From contig CANLGQ010000005.1 in NCBI GenBank assembly GCA_947490265.1, forward strand, positions 1-41,271: a stretch of 41,271 nucleotides of DNA, in the 5' to 3' direction. A model generated the notes under the pieces. It was not told where the DNA came from. It did no database searches and saw nothing but the letters and a program-made list of their open reading frames with translations. This document shows, in pieces, positions 18,038 through 24,440 of this stretch. How positions within the stretch are numbered: position 1 is the first letter of the stretch; each line of letters starts with the position of its first letter. The translations under genes and the position numbers were made by a program. The DNA is from Pseudomonadota bacterium (GTDB lineage Bacteria > Myxococcota_A > UBA796 > GCA-2862545).

Positions 18038-19357
18038 ATGCTCCGGCTCTCCAGTCCTGTGGTCCGCGGGCTGGTGTTCGGTGGGGGGTGGCTGGCGGTG
18101 GGTGCGCCGGGGTGGGCCTCGGCGGGCGAGCACCACCCACACGCCGACAATGGGCTCGGAAACGACGGCGCGGTCGAGGACCCGCTCGACGGCGACCAAG
18201 GACTGGGGAACGACGGCTGGGCCCCGAACGAGGGTGGCGGGCCGTGTGCAGAGGGGGACTGGGGCGACATCGGACCCCCCGTCGATGGGTGGCTTCACGT
18301 GTCGGCGCTCTCGGGGAACGACGCGTCGGCCGATGGGACGGTCGACCATCCCTTCGCTACGGTGGCGACGGCGGTGGGCGTCGCGGCCACCCTGCCCGCG
18401 GGGAGCGATCGGGTCGTGGTGCTCTGGCCGGGGGAGTACGACGCGGCCGTGAGCCTACTGCCGGGCGAGGGCTGGGACGACCCCGTGGCTTTTCTCGGCT
18501 GTTCCCCGTTGGAGAGCGTGCTCCTCGCCGCCGACCCGTTCGCCCCGGTGCTCGACCTCGCGGTGGCCCAAGTTGTTGCGGTGCGGGGCGTTGGTTTCGT
18601 CGGGGGGACGGCTGCGCTCACCGCCCGCGATGGGGTCCACCTCACCACCGAGCGGGTGGGCGTAGCCGGTTCTCGCGAGGTGGGTATCGCCGCGATTGGC
18701 TCGGAGACCGAGGTTGAGACTCGCCACACCTTCATCGACGTGCCTGCGGCAGACGGTTGTGGATGGGGAATCGGCTCGTGGGGCGCCGAGACGGTGCTCC
18801 GCGAGACCGCGGTCTCCGGTGCGCGCGGAGTGGCCGTGTTCGCCGAGGGCGGCTCGATCGAGATCGAGGGAGGATCGCTCGTCGCGACGACGCCGGACCT
18901 GAATTCCCGGTACGGCCGAGCGATCCATGCCCAATACGCCGACGTCACGATCGGTTGGACCACCATCTCCGATTCGACCGACGCCGCGATCTTTCTCCTC
19001 GATCCCCTCGATGCAGTCATCAAGGGGGTGATCATCGACATCACCGGCGCGGGGGTGGTGGGCGGGGAGTCCACCGGCGACGCGATCGTGATCGTCGGCG
19101 GCGGTGGTGGAAAGTACAAGGTCAAGGACAGCTGGATCTACGACTCCGCGCGATCGTCGTTGGTGATCGAGGCGGCGGGCGTCGAACTCTCCGGGAACAC
19201 GTTCGTGGGGGCCGGCATCGAGCCGGTGCTCGGCTACGGCGCCTTCGGTCAAGGAGGCGGCGCGGTGCATGGGCTCGATGCGGCCGACGTGCTCTGGCTG
19301 GCGCCGGGATCCGAGCTCGAGCTCGATCGCGACCCGATGGCCTGCGCGCTCTACTAA
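18038..19357 (+). CDS. Secreted parallel beta-helix protein
   Basis: 439 residues. A signal peptide is clear: MLRLSSPVVRG, a hydrophobic stretch, then WASAG with likely cleavage after ASA near residue 29. A D/N-rich segment follows in which the hexamer GLGNDG occurs twice (39-44 and 55-60) and which could bind calcium. From about residue 75 the protein is a right-handed parallel beta-helix of the DUF1565/pectate-lyase-like type: SALSGNDASADGTVDHPFAT is the typical first turn, followed by short repeating strands (AAIFLLDPLDAVIKGVIIDI, SLVIEAAGVELSGNTFVG). No catalytic residues could be assigned. The ATG at 18038 is preceded by AAGGGAGAGG. It is the last gene before the hairpin cluster. A TTGACG at 17991-17996 could belong to its own promoter, but no good -10 was seen. 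Confidence 0.8.
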   Translation: MLRLSSPVVRGLVFGGGWLAVGAPGWASAGEHHPHADNGLGNDGAVEDPLDGDQGLGNDGWAPNEGGGPCAEGDWGDIGPPVDGWLHVSALSGNDASADGTVDHPFATVATAVGVAATLPAGSDRVVVLWPGEYDAAVSLLPGEGWDDPVAFLGCSPLESVLLAADPFAPVLDLAVAQVVAVRGVGFVGGTAALTARDGVHLTTERVGVAGSREVGIAAIGSETEVETRHTFIDVPAADGCGWGIGSWGAETVLRETAVSGARGVAVFAEGGSIEIEGGSLVATTPDLNSRYGRAIHAQYADVTIGWTTISDSTDAAIFLLDPLDAVIKGVIIDITGAGVVGGESTGDAIVIVGGGGGKYKVKDSWIYDSARSSLVIEAAGVELSGNTFVGAGIEPVLGYGAFGQGGGAVHGLDAADVLWLAPGSELELDRDPMACALY

Positions 19358-19364
19358 TTTATCG

Positions 19365-19491
19365 GTGCGCGGACCCCGACGGGTCGGAGTCCGCACGCCT
19401 CGCAGGGGCGCTGCCCCTGCAACCCCGCTGGGGGGCTGGCTTCGCCGCCCCCCAGACCCCGCGGCGCCTCGAGTAGGGGGGGGGCCTACTC
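19365..19491. repeat. Cluster of GC-rich hairpins between convergent genes (REP-like, possible bidirectional terminator)
   Basis: Four stem-loops lie side by side. One is imperfect at 19365-19396. The second is a perfect 8-bp stem GCAGGGGC/GCCCCTGC at 19402-19420 with a 3-base loop. The third is a perfect 9-bp stem CTGGGGGGC/GCCCCCCAG at 19428-19455 with a 10-base loop. The fourth is a perfect 7-bp stem GAGTAGG/CCTACTC at 19471-19491 around seven G, overlapping the stop codon of the DUF192 gene. There are no T-tracts, so these are not canonical intrinsic terminators. Their place between two convergent genes and their symmetry suit transcript-end stabilisation in both directions. Similar ordered palindromes occur as scattered repeats in GC-rich genomes; only one copy is present here. 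Confidence 0.7.
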
Positions 19492-19896
19492 CTTGTCCAC
19501 GTTCGAGGGCAGGCCGGTGACGACGGCCCCCTTCGCGATGGCGTGGCGGGCGAACCAACCGGTGTTCATCTCGAGCGCGTAGCGGGCGGGGTACAGGCTG
19601 CTGGTGCGGGTCTCGTCGAAGGGCGCCATCTCGGCCACCCGCACCACGACCCCCGACTCGTCGAGGAAGGCGATTGCGAGGGGGATCCGGGTGTCCTTCA
19701 TCCAGAACTCCCGCACCGCCGATTCGGGGTAAACGAACAGCATTCCCTTGTCCGCGCCGAGGGAGTCGCGGTTCATCAGGCCTTGCGCCCGCTCTTCGGG
19801 GGTGTCCACCACCTCGGCGACGACCGGGGTGCCGGCGACGTCGAGGCGAGCGGAGTCGATGGCGGCGCCACAGGCCGCGGTCATCAGCACAATCAC
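19486..19896 (-). CDS. DUF192 lipoprotein
   Basis: 136 residues of the DUF192 family (PF02643). Family landmarks are TPEERAQGLMNRDSLG, GMLFVYPES, REFWMKDTRIPLAIAFLD and YALEMNTGWFARH. The N-terminus is short and hydrophobic and ends in a Cys (VIVLMTAACG), so it is probably lipidated and tethered to a membrane, although the n-region has no basic residue. The molecular function of the family is unknown. The GTG at 19896 overlaps the ruvB stop (GTGA), and GGGAG lies 7 bases upstream, so it is the fourth gene of the ruv operon. Confidence 0.85.
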   Translation of the reverse strand: MIVLMTAACGAAIDSARLDVAGTPVVAEVVDTPEERAQGLMNRDSLGADKGMLFVYPESAVREFWMKDTRIPLAIAFLDESGVVVRVAEMAPFDETRTSSLYPARYALEMNTGWFARHAIAKGAVVTGLPSNVDKE

Positions 19897-20882
19897 AGGA
19901 GGCTCCCTTGTGAATCGGTCACGGGCAGGCCGATGTGCGCCCGCCCTCGCGGCGTGACGACGCGCCCGCGCGGCGTCCGCATGAGGAAGCCCTGCTGGAG
20001 CAAGAACGGCTCCGAGGCCTCCTCGATGGTGTCTGCCGACTCCCCGAGCGACGCCGCGAGGGTGTCGAGTCCGACCGGTCCGCCGCTGAACTTGATCGCC
20101 ACGGTCTCGAGGATCCGGCGGTCCATGGCGTCGAGGCCGGCGTCGTCGACCTCGAGGCGCTCGAGTGCGCGGCGGGCGAGCGGCTCGTCGACCGTGCCGT
20201 CGCCCTCCACCTCGGCAAAATCGCGCATCCGGCGCAGCAACCGGTTGGCGATCCGCGGCGTGCCCCGGGAGCGTCGCGCGAGCTCTTTGAGGCCGCTGGG
20301 CGTGGCCACCACCTCCATCCGAACCGCGGACCGCTGGAGGATCTGGTGGAGCTCTTCGGCGGTGTAGAAGTCGAAGGTGGCGTGGATCCCGAATCGGGCG
20401 CGGAGGGGGGCGGAGAGCATGCCTGAGCGAGTCGTCGCGCCGACCAGGGTGAAGCGCGGAAGGGGCAGCTTCACCGACTGAGCCCCCGGGCCCGATCCGA
20501 GCACGACGTCGATCTCGAAGTCCTCCATGGCCGGGTACAGCACCTCCTCAGTGGCGCGCGGGAGGCGGTGGATCTCGTCGATGAACAGGATCTGCCTGGG
20601 CTCGAGGCTCGACAGGACCGCGGCGAGATCGCCCTTCCGCTCAATGCTCGGGCCGCTCGCCGTGCGCACGTCGACGCCCATCTCCTCGGCGATGATGTAG
20701 GCGAGGCTCGTTTTTCCGAGGCCGGGCGGCCCGGACAACAGGACGTGGTCGAGCGATTCCCCCCTGTTCAGGGCGGCTCGCACGTAGACCCGCAGGTTCT
20801 CCACGATCTTGCCCTGCCCCACGAACTCCCCGAGGTCGCGCGGCCGAAGCGCTGGATCTGCTGGTTCGTCGCTGCTGTTCAC
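19893..20882 (-). CDS. ruvB: Holliday junction branch migration ATPase RuvB
   Basis: 329 residues, normal length. RuvB forms hexameric rings that pump DNA through RuvA-bound Holliday junctions. Walker A is GPPGLGKT (51-58), Walker B is ILFIDEIH (about 98-105), sensor 1 is GATTRSG, and the arginine finger sits in LRARFG. The C-terminal winged helix is seen in GGPVGLDTLAASLGE and GFLMRTPRGR. The start is GTG at 20882, overlapping the ruvA stop by four bases; the DUF192 gene start overlaps its own stop in the same way. All key residues are present. Confidence 0.98.
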   Translation of the reverse strand: MNSSDEPADPALRPRDLGEFVGQGKIVENLRVYVRAALNRGESLDHVLLSGPPGLGKTSLAYIIAEEMGVDVRTASGPSIERKGDLAAVLSSLEPRQILFIDEIHRLPRATEEVLYPAMEDFEIDVVLGSGPGAQSVKLPLPRFTLVGATTRSGMLSAPLRARFGIHATFDFYTAEELHQILQRSAVRMEVVATPSGLKELARRSRGTPRIANRLLRRMRDFAEVEGDGTVDEPLARRALERLEVDDAGLDAMDRRILETVAIKFSGGPVGLDTLAASLGESADTIEEASEPFLLQQGFLMRTPRGRVVTPRGRAHIGLPVTDSQGSLL

Positions 20883-21484
20883 GGGCCGGCCCGCAAGCTG
20901 GACAAGGCGCGGAGCGCGGCGCGCAGGCGATCGGGGAGCGGCGCGTCCGTCGGGATGCCCTCAGCGGCCAGCGCGCTTCGGGCCCGCTCGATCTCGGCCC
21001 GCCCGTAGTCGAGTTGGGCCAGCGCGAGGGCGAGCGGATCCGGCGCGACCCGGACCGGAACGGTCGCTGAAACCGGGGAAAAACCAACGGGTAGCTTGCC
21101 CTTGAGGTCGATGACCATTTTCTGAGCGGTCTTTCGCCCGATGCCCGGAACCCGAGTGAGTGTGGTTACATCTTCGGACTCGACCGCCCGGATCAGGGCG
21201 TCGGGCGCCAGCACGTCGAGGCAGCCGAGCGCGGTTCTCGGCCCGACCCCGCTGACCGCGAGGAGGGCGTCGAAGCACTGGCGTTCGAGGTCGGTCGCGA
21301 AGCCGTAGAGCTGGATCGCGTCTTCTCGGACCTGGGTCGAGATCCAGGCGGTCACCGTGGCCTCGCCGATCCATCCCCCGATGACGCGCCGCGGCGCCCA
21401 GACCTCGTACCCGACCCCGGAGACGTCGAGCACCGCGCGGAGGTCGTTTTGACCCACCAGGGTTCCGACCAGGCGCGCGATCAT
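20879..21484 (-). CDS. ruvA: Holliday junction DNA helicase subunit RuvA
   Basis: 201 residues. RuvA binds four-way junctions as a tetramer and loads RuvB. It begins MIARLVGTLVGQ (OB fold); the two helix-hairpin-helix elements are VSGVGPRTALGCLDVL and VPGIGRKTAQKMVIDLKGKL; the C-terminal three-helix domain that contacts RuvB ends the protein. The ATG at 21484 was preferred to the upstream frame (open to 21520) because it gives the conserved family start. It overlaps the ruvC stop (ATGA). Length and motifs are normal. Confidence 0.97.
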   Translation of the reverse strand: MIARLVGTLVGQNDLRAVLDVSGVGYEVWAPRRVIGGWIGEATVTAWISTQVREDAIQLYGFATDLERQCFDALLAVSGVGPRTALGCLDVLAPDALIRAVESEDVTTLTRVPGIGRKTAQKMVIDLKGKLPVGFSPVSATVPVRVAPDPLALALAQLDYGRAEIERARSALAAEGIPTDAPLPDRLRAALRALSSLRAGP

Positions 21485-21969
21485 CGCGCGAGCGCCAAGC
21501 GACTCGAGGCCGCGTGGCAATGGGTGATGGCGATCGCCAATGCATCGGTCACGTCGGCCGGCCCCTCTGGTTGTACGCCCAACAAAACGCGGACCATCTT
21601 CGCCACGGCGTCCTTGTCCGCCCGCCCGTGCGCACCGACTGCCCGCTTGACGGTCGACGGGTTGTACTCCGCGGGATCGTACCCGGCCTGAGCCGCGGCG
21701 AGCAGGGCCACGCCTCTGGCTTGCCCGAGTCGCAGCGCGGACTCAGAAGATTTGTGGCGGAAAATTGCCTCGATTGCCACGGCATCGGGGCGGTGTTCGG
21801 CCAGTGCTTTGGAGAGGCCGGCGTGGATCGCGGCGAGTCGCTCGCCCATGGGTTCGTCGGCCCACGTGCGCACGCACCCGCACGCCCGGAGCATCAGGCG
21901 CCCGCGCAGTCGCTCCACGACGCCGAACCCGGTCACCGTCGAGCCAGGGTCGATCCCGAAGACGATCAT
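21481..21969 (-). CDS. ruvC: Holliday junction resolvase RuvC
   Basis: 162-residue RuvC endonuclease, which cuts Holliday junctions symmetrically. The four catalytic acidic residues are visible: D7 in FGIDPGS, E67 in VAIEAIF, and D139 and D142 in ADVTDALAIAI. The DNA-contact segment SALRLGQARGV is present. The ATG at 21969 gives the conserved start MIVFGIDPGS; the longer frame to 22320 overlaps the divergent ppk2 gene. It is the first gene of ruvC-ruvA-ruvB-DUF192, every junction of which overlaps by four bases. The 64 bases between it and the ppk2 start must hold both promoters; no convincing -35/-10 pair was identified. Confidence 0.97.
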   Translation of the reverse strand: MIVFGIDPGSTVTGFGVVERLRGRLMLRACGCVRTWADEPMGERLAAIHAGLSKALAEHRPDAVAIEAIFRHKSSESALRLGQARGVALLAAAQAGYDPAEYNPSTVKRAVGAHGRADKDAVAKMVRVLLGVQPEGPADVTDALAIAITHCHAASSRLALAR

Positions 21970-22033
21970 GGGGGGAAGGGGAAAGGGGGGATGAAGGACT
22001 GGCCGCGTTGTAACATGGGCGGGGAGGATTGGG

Positions 22034-22897
22034 ATGGGACGCGCGGCCGACAGCCGGTATCGGGTGCCTTTCAGCGGAAAAGTCGACCTGTCGACGTTCC
22101 CCACGGCGCCACCCGACGGGGTCGGCTCGAAGGAGGATCTGCGCACCGAACTCGCCGCGATCCAGGTGCGGATGGACGAGCTGCATCGAAAGATGTACGC
22201 CGACGATCGACATGCCATGCTGGTCATCTTCCAGGCGATGGATGCCGCGGGCAAGGATGGGACGATCCGCGCGGTGTTCACCGGGCTCGACCCCGCCGGG
22301 ATGCATGTCACGGCGTTCAAGGCGCCCTCTGCCGAGGAACTCGATCACGACTTCCTGTGGCGACACCTTCGACACCTCCCCGAACGGGGCCGGGTCGGGG
22401 TGTTCAATCGCAGCTGGTACGAGGAGGTGATCGTCGCGCGGGTGGTGCCCGCGGTCCTGGCGAACCAGAAGCTGACGCGTCGCCCGAACGACCTCTTCGA
22501 GGAGCGGTACGAGTCGATCCGGGATCTCGAGAAGCACCTGGCGCGCAACGGGACGACCGTGGTCAAGTTCTTCCTGCACGTGTCGGCTGCCGAGCAGCGC
22601 AAGCGGCTGCTCGAGCGCCTCGACGAGCCAGCCAAGAACTGGAAGTTCGAAGCCGGCGATCTCGACATGCGAGATCGGTGGGGCAAGTTCGAGCACGCCT
22701 ACGAGCTGGCCCTGCAGGCGACCTCGCGATCGCACGCGCCCTGGTATGTCGTCCCCGCGGATCACAAGCCCTTTCTGCGGGTTGCCGTCGCGCAGATCGT
22801 GCTCCGGGTCATGGAGGGCATGGACTTGAAGTGGCCGGAGCTCGACCCCGCGGAGGCCGCCGCGCTCGGGGCCCTTCGGAGCCGCCTCAGGTCCTAG
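22034..22897 (+). CDS. ppk2: PPK2-family polyphosphate kinase
   Basis: 287 residues. PPK2 enzymes use inorganic polyphosphate to phosphorylate nucleotides. Walker A is QAMDAAGKDGTI (about 68-79), the lid and second motif are VFNRSWYEEVIVARV (about 123-137), and the third is DMRDRWGKFEHAYE. The single domain and the KDG form of Walker A resemble the polyphosphate:AMP/NDP phosphotransferases (TIGR03709 type) more than the two-domain class II enzymes; substrate class cannot be fixed by eye. The ATG at 22034 is preceded by GGGGAGGA. Cytosolic. Its stop codon overlaps, in the shared bases CTAG, the stop of the pseudokinase gene on the other strand. Confidence 0.93.
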   Translation: MGRAADSRYRVPFSGKVDLSTFPTAPPDGVGSKEDLRTELAAIQVRMDELHRKMYADDRHAMLVIFQAMDAAGKDGTIRAVFTGLDPAGMHVTAFKAPSAEELDHDFLWRHLRHLPERGRVGVFNRSWYEEVIVARVVPAVLANQKLTRRPNDLFEERYESIRDLEKHLARNGTTVVKFFLHVSAAEQRKRLLERLDEPAKNWKFEAGDLDMRDRWGKFEHAYELALQATSRSHAPWYVVPADHKPFLRVAVAQIVLRVMEGMDLKWPELDPAEAAALGALRSRLRS

Positions 22898-24399
22898 GGA
22901 TCTCCCTCCTCCCGACGGAGTCGGCGGCGGACCTGCGGTTCTGTCCCCTCGGTGGGCGCGGCGTCTTCGCGGCGAAGCAGGCGCCGGCGGGGTTCCTGGC
23001 TCTCGGTCGGCGGGGCAGGTTGCTCAGCGGTCGCGGGCGGCTCGTCGGTGATCCGGCGAAGGCGGCGTCGAACCCCCTCGGGCTCGGCTGCGGGCTCGGC
23101 GGGCGGTGGCGGCTCGGGGGCCTCTGCGAGGCGACGGAGCCGTCGACGGGGTTCGCCTTCGTCGGTCGGCGCCGGCGCCGCTTGGGGCAACTCCGCTGGT
23201 TCGGGGCTGGGTTCCGCGTGCTGGCGGCGACGCACTTCGAGCGCGGGCTGATCTCCGTCCCGGTGGACCTTCCGGCCCTCGGTCGGCGGTTCGGGAGGAG
23301 GCACGGGCGCCGGCGCGGTCGCCCGCCGGGCCGGGCTGCCCCACCGGTTGTCGGCGCGCGGGGCGGCGGGTGGCGTGGCCTCGTCTCCGTCGTCGTCGTC
23401 GTCGGCGAGGCTCGACAGCGCAGAGCGATCGAACACGCTCGTGCCCGTCGCGGAGAGCAGCTTCTTCCGCGGCCGCTCGGTTTGCGGCTTCTTCTTCGCG
23501 GTCTCGGCCATGATTTCGGCGAGGGAAGGACCCTTTGCGCTGGGCAGGTGGCCCTCGATCTCGGCGATCAGTTCGTGGCCCGAGAGGCGAGCGTCGGGGT
23601 CATAGACCAGCGCCCGAACAATCATCTCGGCGATCGGCTTCGGGATCTCCGCGGGCGGGCGCGCCAGGAGGGTGGTCCCTTCCGACAGCGTCACCATCTT
23701 CTCGACGTCGGCCACCGCCTGTGCCTGGTAGAGAGGCTTCCCGGTCATCATCTCGGTGGCGATCAGCGCGAGGGAGAGGCTGTCGGCGGCCGCGTCTTCG
23801 GGCTGGCCAAGCAGGCGCTCCGGCGGGGCATAGCGGAGTGACTCCGCGCTGAGGGGAAACTTGGGATCGGTCTTCCGCTGGGCGAGTTCGACCTGGGGAA
23901 GGCCGTAGCCGATCACCTGGATCGTCCCATCGTCCCGGAGCCCAATGCGCCACGGAGTGAGGTTGCCGTGGCTGTAGCAGCCCTGCAGCCCGCCGGTCGC
24001 TCCGCCTTCCCGGGTGATCTCGGTGGCCAGGAGCAGGAACTCGAGCGCGGCTCGAGCGCCGAGCTTGCGGCCCTCGTCGTGCCAGGCGCGGAGCACCTCG
24101 TGGAGGAGCCAGACGGTCCCGGTCGGGTAGACGAACACCGAGTTGCTGAGGTCGTACCAGGCGAGATCCGTTAGGCCGGCGACCATCGGGAATTCGAGGA
24201 ACGGGAGCACCAGGCGGACGTTCAAATCGAGGGCGGGGTGTGCGCGGAAGGCCGGCTCGAAGGCGATCGCGAGGTGGGCAAAGCCGTCTTCCGACTCCAG
24301 CTCGAGGATGGTTGCGGCCGGATCTCGACTCTGACGGCCGGTGGGGCGCAGGCCGCCGTAGGCATTCTGCGACGCCTGGGCGGTCGGGGTGCTGCTCAT
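22894..24399 (-). CDS. Pseudokinase with long basic-repeat tail
   Basis: 501 residues. The first 290 resemble a protein kinase C-lobe, but no Gly loop or VAIK lysine is visible. The HRDLKPxN loop reads YSHGNLTPWRIGL (Asn146 for the catalytic Asp), DFG reads IGYG (164-166), and APE survives in RYAPPERL (191-195). The later helices (ADSLSLALIATEMMTGKPLY, ALVYDPDARLSGHELIAEIE) are kinase-like. Residues 300-501 are Pro/Ala/Glu-rich and surely disordered, with five spaced basic boxes. There is no membrane segment. The ATG at 24399 fits GGAGG four bases upstream; the GTG three bases earlier is too close. It lies 41 bases downstream of pheT on the same strand. Inference: a regulatory scaffold that binds nucleic acid, membrane or a partner through its tail. 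Confidence 0.8.
   Translation of the reverse strand: MSSTPTAQASQNAYGGLRPTGRQSRDPAATILELESEDGFAHLAIAFEPAFRAHPALDLNVRLVLPFLEFPMVAGLTDLAWYDLSNSVFVYPTGTVWLLHEVLRAWHDEGRKLGARAALEFLLLATEITREGGATGGLQGCYSHGNLTPWRIGLRDDGTIQVIGYGLPQVELAQRKTDPKFPLSAESLRYAPPERLLGQPEDAAADSLSLALIATEMMTGKPLYQAQAVADVEKMVTLSEGTTLLARPPAEIPKPIAEMIVRALVYDPDARLSGHELIAEIEGHLPSAKGPSLAEIMAETAKKKPQTERPRKKLLSATGTSVFDRSALSSLADDDDDGDEATPPAAPRADNRWGSPARRATAPAPVPPPEPPTEGRKVHRDGDQPALEVRRRQHAEPSPEPAELPQAAPAPTDEGEPRRRLRRLAEAPEPPPPAEPAAEPEGVRRRLRRITDEPPATAEQPAPPTESQEPRRRLLRREDAAPTEGTEPQVRRRLRREEGDP
22912..23238 (-). repeat. Coding repeat: five basic RRRLRR-type boxes
   Basis: Within the pseudokinase tail the motif (P/V)RRRLRR recurs: VRRRQH near residue 389, then PRRRLRRLAE at 417, VRRRLRRITDE at 443, PRRRLLRREDA at 470 and VRRRLRREEGDP at 490, the last reaching the C-terminus. 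The boxes are separated by 20-29 residues of Pro/Ala/Glu/Thr-rich sequence. The even spacing suggests expansion by duplication of a unit of about 26 codons followed by drift. Confidence 0.75.
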
Positions 24400-24440
24400 C
24401 ACGCCTCCAGAGGGCCGTACTCTAGCCCGAGATGGGTCCC

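Noticed and set aside
21514-23841. 775-residue plus-strand frame across ruvC, ppk2 and the pseudokinase
   Set aside because: It is out of frame with ppk2 and antisense to ruvC and the pseudokinase; no recognisable domain.
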